From contig CAJOIF010000016.1 of the NCBI GenBank assembly GCA_905234765.1, positions 36,332 to 100,331 of the forward strand: DNA of 64,000 bases. The letters are read 5' to 3'. A model generated the notes under the pieces. The model saw nothing but the letters and a program-made list of their open reading frames with translations, was not told the origin of the DNA and ran no database searches. Every line of letters begins with the position of its first letter. Within the stretch, counting starts at the first letter, position 1. The translations under genes and the position numbers were made by a program. Below are positions 1 to 7,490 of this stretch, piece after piece. The DNA is from an uncultured Bacteroidales bacterium (GTDB lineage Bacteria; Bacteroidota; Bacteroidia; Bacteroidales; F082).

Positions 1-345
1 ATTGACGAGGGCCGCATTCCCGATGATCAGTTTTTCGTCTCCAACGAGGACGAATCCGTCTCACAACTTGCCGCCGACCTCCTTTCCTCGCCTTACAAAC
101 TCGACCAATGGGAGAAACACGGCATTTTCGTCAAGCGTGAAGAGGATGTGCTCCGCACCACGGTGCTGTCGTCGATTTATCGATACAAAGACCTCATTAT
201 AGAGGGTCGTCGCAAGGCCGTCGAAGAGGAACTGAAAGCCACCCCCGATCCTGATGACCAGCTGATTCTGCTCAAGCAGAAGAAAGACCTTGACGACATC
301 CGCAAGCAGCTCAACAAAGAGTTGGGGATTGTCATCGCAAAGTAA
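1..345 (+). CDS. dnaG: DNA primase DnaG, C-terminal part (5' end outside window)
   Basis: The frame is open from base 1 and ends at the TAA of 343-345, leaving 114 residues. DnaG makes the RNA primers for replication and docks on DnaB helicase through its C-terminal helical domain; this fragment corresponds to that domain. Visible support is a stretch reading QLAADLLSSPY followed by a charged helical tail ending KELGIVIAK, the pattern of Bacteroidota DnaG C-termini, where the last helix usually reads (A/K)-x-L-G. No catalytic TOPRIM residues are in view, so the call rests on the helicase-binding domain alone. A GC-rich dispersed repeat (core 355-372) follows the stop codon. Confidence 0.75.
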   Translation: MDEGRIPDDQFFVSNEDESVSQLAADLLSSPYKLDQWEKHGIFVKREEDVLRTTVLSSIYRYKDLIIEGRRKAVEEELKATPDPDDQLILLKQKKDLDDIRKQLNKELGIVIAK

Positions 346-354
346 AAGGCCCGC

Positions 355-372
355 GTCTCGCAGTCTCGCGTC
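355..372 (+). repeat. Dispersed GC-rich intergenic repeat, copy A
   Basis: The 18-nt core GTCTCGCAGTCTCGCGTC occurs here just after dnaG, identically at 52951-52968, and with one change at 24240-24257. The flanks are also related (CCCGCG before, CCCGTGTCT after). It lies between convergent genes and outside any coding frame. Confidence 0.7.
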
Positions 373-382
373 CCGTGTCTAA

Positions 383-679
383 TTACCAAAAATAGAAGAA
401 ATCCACCACGCGGCAAAACAGTTCACGATACCAAGTCTGTTCCAATTCAAGGTCAACATCCTTTGTGCGGTTCCGAAACACATGGATGCGGTAGAAAAAA
501 TTGTGCGACCGCCATTCGCGCAACTGGGACTCCAAATCACGCTGGCAGACGGCCATATCAGGCGGAACCAACTTGCGCAACGACGTAAGATATTCACGCA
601 TGGCCGCCTTGCTCCTGACAATATAGGAGTCGCGGATGTGTGTGTTGGTTGGTGTGGTAGTGGCGTTGGAGGAGTCCAT
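383..679 (-). CDS. Conserved-looking small protein, unknown function, coupled to MATE exporter
   Basis: A 98-residue protein without signal peptide or membrane segment, rich in Arg, Trp and aromatic residues (for example REWRSHNFFYR and WYRELFCRVV). I do not recognise the family. The start chosen is the ATG at 677-679, because it overlaps the stop codon of the upstream MATE gene as TAATG, a usual arrangement for translational coupling; the open frame continues farther upstream only inside the MATE gene. Its expression is therefore probably tied to the exporter, but nothing in the sequence says it acts with it. Confidence 0.65.
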   Translation of the reverse strand: MDSSNATTTPTNTHIRDSYIVRSKAAMREYLTSLRKLVPPDMAVCQRDLESQLREWRSHNFFYRIHVFRNRTKDVDLELEQTWYRELFCRVVDFFYFW

Positions 680-2049
680 TATGATTCGGCAACTTTGAAG
701 ATATGGCGTTGTGTCAGCATAAGCAGGAATGCCAACAAGGCACCCAGGACATCGGAGATGGTCATGGAGGCCCAAACGCCGGTGAGACCGTCACCACCTG
801 CGTTGATGAAAATGGTGGGGACGATGTAAATCATCGGGGCGAGGAAAAGCACTTGGCGCGAGAGGCTGGTGACGATGGCAATCCAAGGCTTGTCGATACT
901 CTGGAAGAAGTTGGAGTTGGTGATGGTGAAGCCCACCAAGGGGAACATCACCATCATAAAACGCATGGCCGGGATTCCGATTTGAATGATGTTCTCGTCA
1001 GTGGTGAAGGCACGGAGCAATAGTTGTGGAAGGACTACGGCTAACAATGCCCCGACAAAACCGATGAGCACATTGACCTTCATGGCCAACTTGTAGACCG
1101 CCTTCAATCGTAGCGGATGTCCCGCGCCGTAGTTGTAGCCCGCGATGGGCTGCATGCCTTGACAGACACCGAAGATGAGCATGACGCTGAGGCTGGCAAA
1201 AGTGTTCACGATACCGTAAGCACCCACGGCAAAGTCGCTGCCATAATGAATAAGCTGACGGTTAAGTAAAGCCACCACAGCAGAGGCTGCCACATTCATT
1301 AAGAAGGGGCTCATGCCTATCATCAAGATGTTGCGGAAGATGTAAAGCTTCGGTGTCCAGGCGTGGCGGCGGAAGCGAATGAACGATTTGGGCTGGATGA
1401 AGTGGATGACTGCAGCGATGGCTGTTCCCGTCATAGACAGCGTTGTGGCCCATGCCGCGCCAGCAATACCCCAGTCCAAGACATAGATGAAAAGGGCATC
1501 AAGGCCAATGTTGACGATGGCACCAGAGGCCATGATCCACATGGACTTGTGGGGATAGCCCGTGGCGCGCATCAAGCCAGTCAGGTTGAAAGTTAGGGTG
1601 GTCATGAACATGCCAGGCAGCACGATGTCCATATACTCGCGGGCGTAGGAGATGGTGTCCGTCGAGGCACCAAACATGGTCAGGATTTTGTCCATGAAGA
1701 GGTAACCGCCTGTGACGAAGAGGAAGCCAAAGAAAAAAGTCAACAAGAGGCTGTTGCCCAAGATCTTCTCTGCCCAGTTGTAGTCTTTCTTGCCCAAAAT
1801 GATGGACATTCGGGCGGCTGAGCCTGCACCCACCAACGATCCAAAGGCATGGATAATGTTCATGATAGGCATGGTAATGGCCAGGCCCGCGATGGCAAGC
1901 GCGCCCACGTACTGACCCAAAAACACACGGTCGACGATATTATAGACCGATGCAATGATATGGCTGACGATGGACGGCAGCGCATACAACCACAAGAGAC
2001 GACCGATGCTTTTGGTCTCTAGTTCCTTTGTCCTGTCAATCGGATTCAT
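679..2049 (-). CDS. MATE family efflux transporter
   Basis: A 456-residue inner-membrane protein with about twelve hydrophobic segments, the usual size of MATE (NorM/MepA-like) drug/cation antiporters. These proteins export cationic compounds using a Na+ or H+ gradient. Family marks include the N-terminal PSIVSHIIASVYNIVDR and GSLVGAGSAARMS segments, typical of the MepA-like branch. The start is set at ATG 2047-2049 (MNPIDRTKELE), with a weak AGGGA ahead of it; an 11-residue longer frame begins in the promoter region. A -7 box lies at 2072-2079. The stop overlaps the start of the next small gene. The substrate cannot be told. Confidence 0.9.
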   Translation of the reverse strand: MNPIDRTKELETKSIGRLLWLYALPSIVSHIIASVYNIVDRVFLGQYVGALAIAGLAITMPIMNIIHAFGSLVGAGSAARMSIILGKKDYNWAEKILGNSLLLTFFFGFLFVTGGYLFMDKILTMFGASTDTISYAREYMDIVLPGMFMTTLTFNLTGLMRATGYPHKSMWIMASGAIVNIGLDALFIYVLDWGIAGAAWATTLSMTGTAIAAVIHFIQPKSFIRFRRHAWTPKLYIFRNILMIGMSPFLMNVAASAVVALLNRQLIHYGSDFAVGAYGIVNTFASLSVMLIFGVCQGMQPIAGYNYGAGHPLRLKAVYKLAMKVNVLIGFVGALLAVVLPQLLLRAFTTDENIIQIGIPAMRFMMVMFPLVGFTITNSNFFQSIDKPWIAIVTSLSRQVLFLAPMIYIVPTIFINAGGDGLTGVWASMTISDVLGALLAFLLMLTQRHIFKVAES

Positions 2050-2071
2050 TCCCTGCCTATTTTTGAGGGCG

Positions 2072-2079
2072 CAAAAGTA
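2072..2079 (-). promoter_or_regulatory. -7 box of MATE gene promoter
   Basis: TACTTTTG on the minus strand matches the Bacteroidota TAnnTTTG -7 consensus and lies about 22 bp from the ATG at 2049. Confidence 0.65.
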
Positions 2080-2097
2080 CAAAAATTCAGCGAAACT

Positions 2098-2763
2098 TTA
2101 TTCCATGCGTACCGTGCGATTCAACCATTGGCAGAAATCCTTGGTTTTCTCAAACTCAGCCAACACCCAATCAACAAGACGCGGGTCGAAAAGTTGCTTA
2201 TCGCTAATCTCCTGCATGAGGAGCCAGTCGCGCTGCCTGAAGAGGTCGGCTTGAGGATGGTCTTTTGGATAGCCGTTGGGCACCCGTTTCATGGCGCGGC
2301 TTGTGTCAAGGTCAAAGCCGCGGGCTTTGGCGATGCTCTCCGTTAAAGTCCCTCCGTTGAAGAGGATTTCGTCGCGGATGGTCTTCAGCATAGCCGTGTC
2401 GGGCATGTACATACCCGTGCACAGCATATTGTGGCCAAGGTATTCCGACTCCTTGGCCTCCACATGAAAATAGTAGCCGCTCAACATGGATTTCTTGCCT
2501 TCGGGACAAACAAACACACCAAAATGGGTCTTGTATGGTCTTTTGTCGGGCGAGAAGCGCGTGTCGCGATAGAAACGATAGGTGCAGTCCTTCAACGTTA
2601 GGCCTTTGCAGTTGTCGTCAAACTTTTGCACGCCGGCGATGATTTGCTCGGCAAGGGCGTTGAAGTTGGCTTGTGCTTTTTGGTATTCTTTCTTATGCTC
2701 CTGGAACCATGGACGGTTGTTGTTGCGGAGAATGTTTTCCAAAAAGGTTGTTATTTCTTCCAT
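2098..2763 (-). CDS. DUF2461 domain-containing protein
   Basis: A cytoplasmic protein of 221 residues that matches the DUF2461 (TIGR02453) pattern from end to end: an N-terminal NRPWFQEHKKEY segment, then YRFYRDTRFSPDKRPYKTHFG in the first half (the family's RxYRDxRFSxDKxPYKT signature), a Y-F-H-V-E strand, and a C-terminal basic helix. The biochemical function of the family is not established. The gene starts 8 bp after the stop of the secreted nuclease gene and very probably shares its transcript. Confidence 0.88.
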   Translation of the reverse strand: MEEITTFLENILRNNNRPWFQEHKKEYQKAQANFNALAEQIIAGVQKFDDNCKGLTLKDCTYRFYRDTRFSPDKRPYKTHFGVFVCPEGKKSMLSGYYFHVEAKESEYLGHNMLCTGMYMPDTAMLKTIRDEILFNGGTLTESIAKARGFDLDTSRAMKRVPNGYPKDHPQADLFRQRDWLLMQEISDKQLFDPRLVDWVLAEFEKTKDFCQWLNRTVRME

Positions 2764-2771
2764 GGGATGCT

Positions 2772-4070
2772 TTATTTCACCAATAGTTTTATCGTCTCAA
2801 AACAACCGCTACCAGTCTCTATCCGCAATAGATAGAACCCCAGGCTTAAACCGTCGAGTTGCAGTTCAAATTGCTGTTCGCCCTCATTGAACCACGCCGT
2901 TTTTGATATAACTCTTTGGCCTTGAAGTGTATACACCGCAAAAGTAATGTCTCCTTTTTGCGGGTTGTTGAAAAAGACGGTCGTCATATTTTTGGCGGGA
3001 TTGGGTGCCAAACTGACGAGGAGAGATCCAGTACTTTCTTCGGATACGCCTAAAGGTTGGTCGACGGCGATTTTCATGGTCACGGGAATGTGGTCCGAGG
3101 CATCAAACAGCGCTTCTGCGACTTCGGCGGGAACGGATGCGTTGCCGTTGTGGTCAATGTCTTGGTTGAAATGTTGTCCATCGTTGCCGACACCCCAATA
3201 GGAGTTTTGCACATAGCGTATGTGATTGAAACCAAAAGCAATCTCGTCGGCCATAAGGATAAAATCGAAACGGTCGTCCAAGCCGCCGCCAGAGAAACAC
3301 TCTTCGGAATAACTGCGCGTGGATTGGGTATGGAATGGTGCAAATTGGCTGTTGTTGTTCCATTCCCCCACACCGCCGAGGCTATAAAGCGGGTCGACGA
3401 AAAGCACATCAGAATTGCTGTAAGTTTGGGTCAGCAGTTGGTAACCGCTCTCGCTGGCACCATACATGTTGAAATCGCCCATAATCAGCACATTGTCATA
3501 TGTATAGTGTTGGTTGACATAATCCATTGTGGTTTGCATTAAGGCGCGGCGTTGCTCTGCATAGCCCTGTCCAGCTTTTGGGTGTGCGACAATACAGATT
3601 AATTTAGTAGTGTCGCCTGCCAGCAATGTGTTGGTCTTCAGATACAACTCATAAATATCCGTGTCGCGGGGAGAGGTACGTAAAGCCACGTGTTTTTTCA
3701 GTCCGACTTTGCGCGAATCGTAAAAAATGTGGTTAACGATATTGCTTCCCGCATAGTTGATGGTGTTGTCTGTCTGCCAGTAATCTATTCCGTTGATATT
3801 CAGGTTATGGCGCATAAAATCATTCTGTAGGGCATCAGTGGCGCCAAACTCGCAGACCGTGAAAATATCGGGCTTTACATGATTGCAGATGATACGGATG
3901 CATTCGTCCTTACGCTGTGTGTTGTTGTTGGTCTCGTAGCATTCGGCCCATTGGCTGTTGTAGTTGCCGTATTCCAGAAGGTTGTACTGCATTATGGTGA
4001 GCGTGTCTTGCGCCTGGGAAGCCACGGCAAGGAGTAGGACGAATATGGATAAAAGTGGTTTTCGAAACAT
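2772..4070 (-). CDS. Secreted endonuclease/exonuclease/phosphatase-family protein with T9SS sorting domain
   Basis: A 432-residue exported protein. Residues 1-20 form a signal peptide ending in SQAQ. Residues about 22-335 are an EEP (DNase I-like) domain with the MQYNLLEYGN opening strand, the MGDFN metal/catalytic motif and the SDHIPV closing motif that carries the catalytic Asp-His pair. Residues about 355-432 are a type A T9SS C-terminal sorting domain (LAPNPAKN, GQRV, GFYLLRIETG ... KLLVK). It is therefore expected to be carried to the cell surface or medium by the type IX system, where it may degrade nucleic acid or act on another phosphodiester or phosphomonoester. Promoter at 4091-4098. 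Confidence 0.88.
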   Translation of the reverse strand: MFRKPLLSIFVLLLAVASQAQDTLTIMQYNLLEYGNYNSQWAECYETNNNTQRKDECIRIICNHVKPDIFTVCEFGATDALQNDFMRHNLNINGIDYWQTDNTINYAGSNIVNHIFYDSRKVGLKKHVALRTSPRDTDIYELYLKTNTLLAGDTTKLICIVAHPKAGQGYAEQRRALMQTTMDYVNQHYTYDNVLIMGDFNMYGASESGYQLLTQTYSNSDVLFVDPLYSLGGVGEWNNNSQFAPFHTQSTRSYSEECFSGGGLDDRFDFILMADEIAFGFNHIRYVQNSYWGVGNDGQHFNQDIDHNGNASVPAEVAEALFDASDHIPVTMKIAVDQPLGVSEESTGSLLVSLAPNPAKNMTTVFFNNPQKGDITFAVYTLQGQRVISKTAWFNEGEQQFELQLDGLSLGFYLLRIETGSGCFETIKLLVK

Positions 4071-4090
4071 AAAATCAAGAATTTATGCGG

Positions 4091-4098
4091 CAAAAATA
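4091..4098 (-). promoter_or_regulatory. -7 box of secreted nuclease / DUF2461 operon
   Basis: TATTTTTG on the minus strand, 21 bp from the ATG at 4070; back to back with the plus-strand box at 4129-4136. Confidence 0.65.
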
Positions 4099-4128
4099 GA
4101 AAAAATGGCGCGATATTTGAATAAATAC

Positions 4129-4136
4129 TATTTTTG
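4129..4136 (+). promoter_or_regulatory. -7 box of lipoprotein operon
   Basis: TATTTTTG on the plus strand, 17 bp before the ATG at 4154; drives the three lipoprotein genes up to 6167. Confidence 0.65.
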
Positions 4137-4153
4137 CAACATCATTTAACGTT

Positions 4154-4651
4154 ATGAAAATGAAAAGCTATTGCCGATTTGGATTGTGGATAATAGTGGC
4201 GGCGGGGCTGTTGTTTTGCGCCTCCTGCCGTAAGAAGGATTATTCAGACTTGCCTATTGTCGGGCATTGGGGCTGTGCGGAATATGTCAGTTGCCGGACC
4301 GACGCAGAAGGGCATGAACAATGGGACACAATTCCTTATGACGTCAAGCCGGGGTGTGATTATGAAATCTATTTCTATGAAGACGGCTCGGGAAAGTTGC
4401 TGTTGAACAACAGCCCCGCGTTGTTTAAGAAGTTTTCGTGCACATATGAATACGATGCCAATTCAAACCTTGTTATTATACGCGGCGAGGAATGGTTGTA
4501 TTTTCTCTATAAAAACTATACCCACGGACAAAAAGAGGCTGATTTTGATGTAGAGTCGATGGAAAAGAACTCGTTTGTGGCTTCGTGGATGAACCGTTTT
4601 TCGGAACCCGTTCCTTTCTTTGAGAAGTTTTATTTACAACGAATTGATTAA
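4154..4651 (+). CDS. Lipoprotein with lipocalin-like fold (predicted), unknown function
   Basis: A 165-residue lipoprotein: hydrophobic segment from residue 10 and a lipobox F-C-A-S-C with the lipidated Cys at residue 25, followed by RKKDY. The rest is beta-rich and contains VGHWGC near the start, like the G-x-W opening strand of lipocalin-like lipoproteins. It is the first of three adjacent lipoprotein genes and is clearly more distant from the other two than they are from each other. Function unknown; an envelope role is inferred from the lipid anchor only. Confidence 0.7.
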   Translation: MKMKSYCRFGLWIIVAAGLLFCASCRKKDYSDLPIVGHWGCAEYVSCRTDAEGHEQWDTIPYDVKPGCDYEIYFYEDGSGKLLLNNSPALFKKFSCTYEYDANSNLVIIRGEEWLYFLYKNYTHGQKEADFDVESMEKNSFVASWMNRFSEPVPFFEKFYLQRID

Positions 4652-4668
4652 CAGTAAATTATAAAAAT

Positions 4669-5247
4669 ATGAAAAAATTAGCTTTATGTGCGACATTAGC
4701 TATTGTCGCTTTGGCGTTTTCCTCTTGTGGAAAAAAAGACTATAAATCCTTTATCGGCACTTGGGGTGTTGAGAAGATTGAGTACTACAACACGGACTAT
4801 GCAGGCAACCCGATTGCTGCTACCTTGAAGACATATAAGTACGATCCGGCGGATACAGACAATGGCATCCATTTGGTTTTCAAGGAAGATAAAACGGGTG
4901 AGATGCGTGACAGTGCTGTAGACACCGTGTGGACGGAATGGAATTCGCAGACGCAAACTTATGAATCGTATATTGTGAACCCCGACACCATACTTATTGA
5001 TAAATTCGACTATTCGTACGACAAGAGTGAGAAAATCCTCTACATGAATATGGATTATGCCCGCACCTTCAAGTTGAACATCATAGAGTTGAAAGATGAC
5101 GCTTTTGTCTATGAAAACGAATATGATGCGGATTACACGGAGAAGGCCTATCTGAAACGTATTTCCGACAAGTCGTCAAAGTCGGCAAACCGTCAAAAAG
5201 CGGCTCACCCCAACCGCCCCGGTTCGTTCTTGGGCAGCAGACATTAA
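4669..5247 (+). CDS. Lipoprotein with lipocalin-like domain, paralogue of next gene
   Basis: A 192-residue lipoprotein with lipobox F-S-S-C (Cys 20) followed by GKKDYK. The mature part has a GTWGVEKIEYY opening strand, then GIHLVF, KTGEMRDSAVDTVWT and ESYIVNPDT, all of which recur almost identically in the gene at 5265-6167. The two genes arose by duplication. The last 25 residues are basic and Ser/Lys-rich and look like a disordered tail. It starts 17 bp after the previous stop, so co-transcription is likely. Function unknown. Confidence 0.75.
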   Translation: MKKLALCATLAIVALAFSSCGKKDYKSFIGTWGVEKIEYYNTDYAGNPIAATLKTYKYDPADTDNGIHLVFKEDKTGEMRDSAVDTVWTEWNSQTQTYESYIVNPDTILIDKFDYSYDKSEKILYMNMDYARTFKLNIIELKDDAFVYENEYDADYTEKAYLKRISDKSSKSANRQKAAHPNRPGSFLGSRH

Positions 5248-5264
5248 TCTCCTAGGTTATAGTT

Positions 5265-6167
5265 ATGAAAAAATTCTTGGTAGGGTTGTGCATTGCTGTT
5301 TTGGCAGCGTTGCTGTTATTAGGGTGTAAGAAGGAGAAGGATCCTATTTCTAGCGAAACGCCGACCTCTCAACTCAGCAACGCAAAGCGAATCATGACGT
5401 TCAGATTTATTGATTTGGACGTGGTGGCTGAGATTAATCACCAGAGGAAGACGGTGACCGCAACCGTGCCTTATGGTACGAACATCAGGGCCCTTGCTCC
5501 AGAGATTACGGTGTCTCCCAACGCAACGGTCAGCCCCGCTTCGGGTGTGATGGTGGATTTCACCAACCCCGTGACCTATACGGTGACCGCTGAAGATGGT
5601 TCGCAGGCTGTTTATACGGCTACCATTACCGTGGAAGAGCCCGCCGCGAGCGATCAGCCTTTTGTCGGCACGTGGGGTGTGGAAAAGATAGAGTACTACC
5701 AAACCGATTATGCTGGCAACCCGATTGCGGCTTCGATGGAGACTTATCTATTTGATCCGTATGACACCAATAATGGCATCCATTTGATTTTCAGGGAAAA
5801 TAAAACGGGTGAAATGCGTGACAGTTCCGTGGATACTGTGTGGACAGACTGGAACGAGCAAACGCAAATGTATGAGTCGTACATCGTAAATCCCGACACA
5901 GTTTTGGTAACGACATACACCTACTCATACGACGAGTCAGAGTATGTGCTCTACATGAACATGGTTAATGGAAGAACTTTCCGAATGGAGATCAATGAGT
6001 TGACGCAAGAATCTTTTTATTATGTAAATGTTTATGCTGTAAGCCAATACAATGAGCAGTATGTTGAAAAGGCGTATTTGAGACGCTTCTCATACGCGCC
6101 TATTGGAACCGAAAAACCTGCAGGATCACGGACGATAAAAACAGGTTCTTTATTTGGAAAACGATAA
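5265..6167 (+). CDS. Lipoprotein with DUF5018-like Ig domain fused to the same lipocalin-like domain
   Basis: A 300-residue lipoprotein with lipobox L-L-L-G-C (Cys 21). Residues about 40-128 form a DUF5018-like beta-sandwich (ALAPEITVSPNATVSP, NPVTYTVTAEDGS, typical of Bacteroidota surface lipoproteins). Residues about 133-285 repeat the domain of the preceding gene (GTWGVEKIEYYQTDYAG, KTGEMRDSSVDTVWT, YIVNPDT). So this is the duplicated lipocalin-like domain carried farther from the membrane on an added Ig-like module. A strong bidirectional terminator (6174-6199) follows. Confidence 0.78.
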   Translation: MKKFLVGLCIAVLAALLLLGCKKEKDPISSETPTSQLSNAKRIMTFRFIDLDVVAEINHQRKTVTATVPYGTNIRALAPEITVSPNATVSPASGVMVDFTNPVTYTVTAEDGSQAVYTATITVEEPAASDQPFVGTWGVEKIEYYQTDYAGNPIAASMETYLFDPYDTNNGIHLIFRENKTGEMRDSSVDTVWTDWNEQTQMYESYIVNPDTVLVTTYTYSYDESEYVLYMNMVNGRTFRMEINELTQESFYYVNVYAVSQYNEQYVEKAYLRRFSYAPIGTEKPAGSRTIKTGSLFGKR

Positions 6168-6173
6168 ACGATA

Positions 6174-6199
6174 AAGAGGCGCACCACGGTGCGCCTCTT
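6174..6199. terminator. Bidirectional intrinsic terminator
   Basis: Perfect 12-bp stem AAGAGGCGCACC / GGTGCGCCTCTT with a 2-nt gap (effective 4-nt loop) between two convergent genes ending at 6167 (+) and 6205 (-). Confidence 0.85.
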
Positions 6200-6204
6200 C
6201 TGTA

Positions 6205-7410
6205 TTATTCCACTATTAACATCAGGCCTTTCAGATAAGCCCCTTCGGGGTGGAAAATGTTGATGGGATGATCGGCGGGTTGTGACAGTTGGTCGATGAT
6301 GCGAACGTTGCGCTTGGCTTCAATCGCCGCTGCGGTGACGATGCTTTGGAACGTGGCCTTGTCGACGGCTTGTGAGCAGCTGAAGGTGAAAAGCAAGCCT
6401 CCTTTCGAGATGTGTTTGATGGCTTCTGCGTTGATGAACTTATAACCTCCAAGCCCACGATGGCGGTCTTGATGGCGTTTGGCGAACGCAGGCGGGTCGA
6501 GGATGATGAGGTCGAAGGCACCGTTGCGCATCTCCGACACGTATTCTTTCATGTCAGCCACGATACACGGGTTTTCCTCTTTCGAGAATCCGTTGAGTTC
6601 GAGGTTGGCTTCAGCCATGGCCAAAGCCTTCTTCGACGTGTCGACGGTGACAGCGCGGTGGGCTCCGCCTTTCAGGGCGGCGATGGAGAAACCGCCTGTA
6701 TAGCCAAAGGCGTTGAGCACGGTTCTGTCTTGGGCAAAACGGCGCACCATCTCGCGGTTCTCGCGTTGGTCGAGGAAGAAGCCGGTTTTTTGGCCTTCTT
6801 CCCAGTTGGGTAGGTAAAGGCTGTCGTTTTCGATGATGTTTTCTTCAAGTCGGTTTCCCAGCAAATAACCGTCTGCTATGGACTCGTCCTCTTTGCCCAT
6901 GCGTTGCATGGCTTCGGCGCTTTTGTTGTACACGGCCTGTACACCCAGTTCGGGTACGAGTTTGAAGGCTCTGACGATTTCTTTCAGGTGGAGCGCCATG
7001 CCTTCGGTTTGGGCCTGCACCACGGCGGTATGGCCGTAAATGTCGACGATGAGACCCGCCAGCCCGTCGCCTTCCGAGTGGACGAGACGGTAACAGTTGG
7101 TGTGAGGATTATTGGTCAGCCCCATGATTTTACGCACTTCAAAGGCGTGGTTGAGGCGGTCGAGGAAAAACCATTCGTCAATCTTGCAATTTTCGAAAGA
7201 GAGCATCTTCACGGCAATGCTGTCTGACTCGCAGAAACCGGTACCAAGAATATGGCCGTCATAATCGGTGACGGTGACTGTGTCGCCAGCCTGAAGGCCT
7301 TCAGCGGCATCGTGGATAGCACCCGAAAACACCCAAGGATGGAAGCGGCGCAGGGCGTCGTCCTTGCCAGGGTTGAGCCGTACGACAGGATAAAGAGGAG
7401 TTTGTTCCAT
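6205..7410 (-). CDS. rlmI: Class I SAM-dependent rRNA (cytosine-5) methyltransferase, RlmI-like
   Basis: A 401-residue protein of the RlmI family, which methylates a cytosine of 23S rRNA (m5C1962 in E. coli). Visible domains: an N-terminal PUA domain (residues about 7-75, HPWVFSGAI), a central RNA-binding part, and a Rossmann methyltransferase with GQKTGFFLDQR (206-216), the SAM-binding NAFGYTGGFS (233-242), the acidic loop VDTSKKAL, the DPPAF motif (305-309) and FSCSQ with the likely catalytic Cys. All key motifs are intact and the length is normal. Its own -7 box is at 7428-7435. Confidence 0.88.
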   Translation of the reverse strand: MEQTPLYPVVRLNPGKDDALRRFHPWVFSGAIHDAAEGLQAGDTVTVTDYDGHILGTGFCESDSIAVKMLSFENCKIDEWFFLDRLNHAFEVRKIMGLTNNPHTNCYRLVHSEGDGLAGLIVDIYGHTAVVQAQTEGMALHLKEIVRAFKLVPELGVQAVYNKSAEAMQRMGKEDESIADGYLLGNRLEENIIENDSLYLPNWEEGQKTGFFLDQRENREMVRRFAQDRTVLNAFGYTGGFSIAALKGGAHRAVTVDTSKKALAMAEANLELNGFSKEENPCIVADMKEYVSEMRNGAFDLIILDPPAFAKRHQDRHRGLGGYKFINAEAIKHISKGGLLFTFSCSQAVDKATFQSIVTAAAIEAKRNVRIIDQLSQPADHPINIFHPEGAYLKGLMLIVE

Positions 7411-7427
7411 TTTTTCAGATTTTGGCG

Positions 7428-7435
7428 CAAAGATA
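7428..7435 (-). promoter_or_regulatory. -7 box of rlmI
   Basis: TATCTTTG on the minus strand, 18 bp from the ATG at 7410; divergent from the ade promoter 24 bp away. Confidence 0.65.
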
Positions 7436-7458
7436 GGGAAATAATGAATGAGAATCCT

Positions 7459-7466
7459 TATTTTTG
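7459..7466 (+). promoter_or_regulatory. -7 box of ade operon
   Basis: TATTTTTG on the plus strand, 24 bp before the ATG at 7491. Confidence 0.65.
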
Positions 7467-7490
7467 CCTCGAAAAACCATTCCTAATTCC

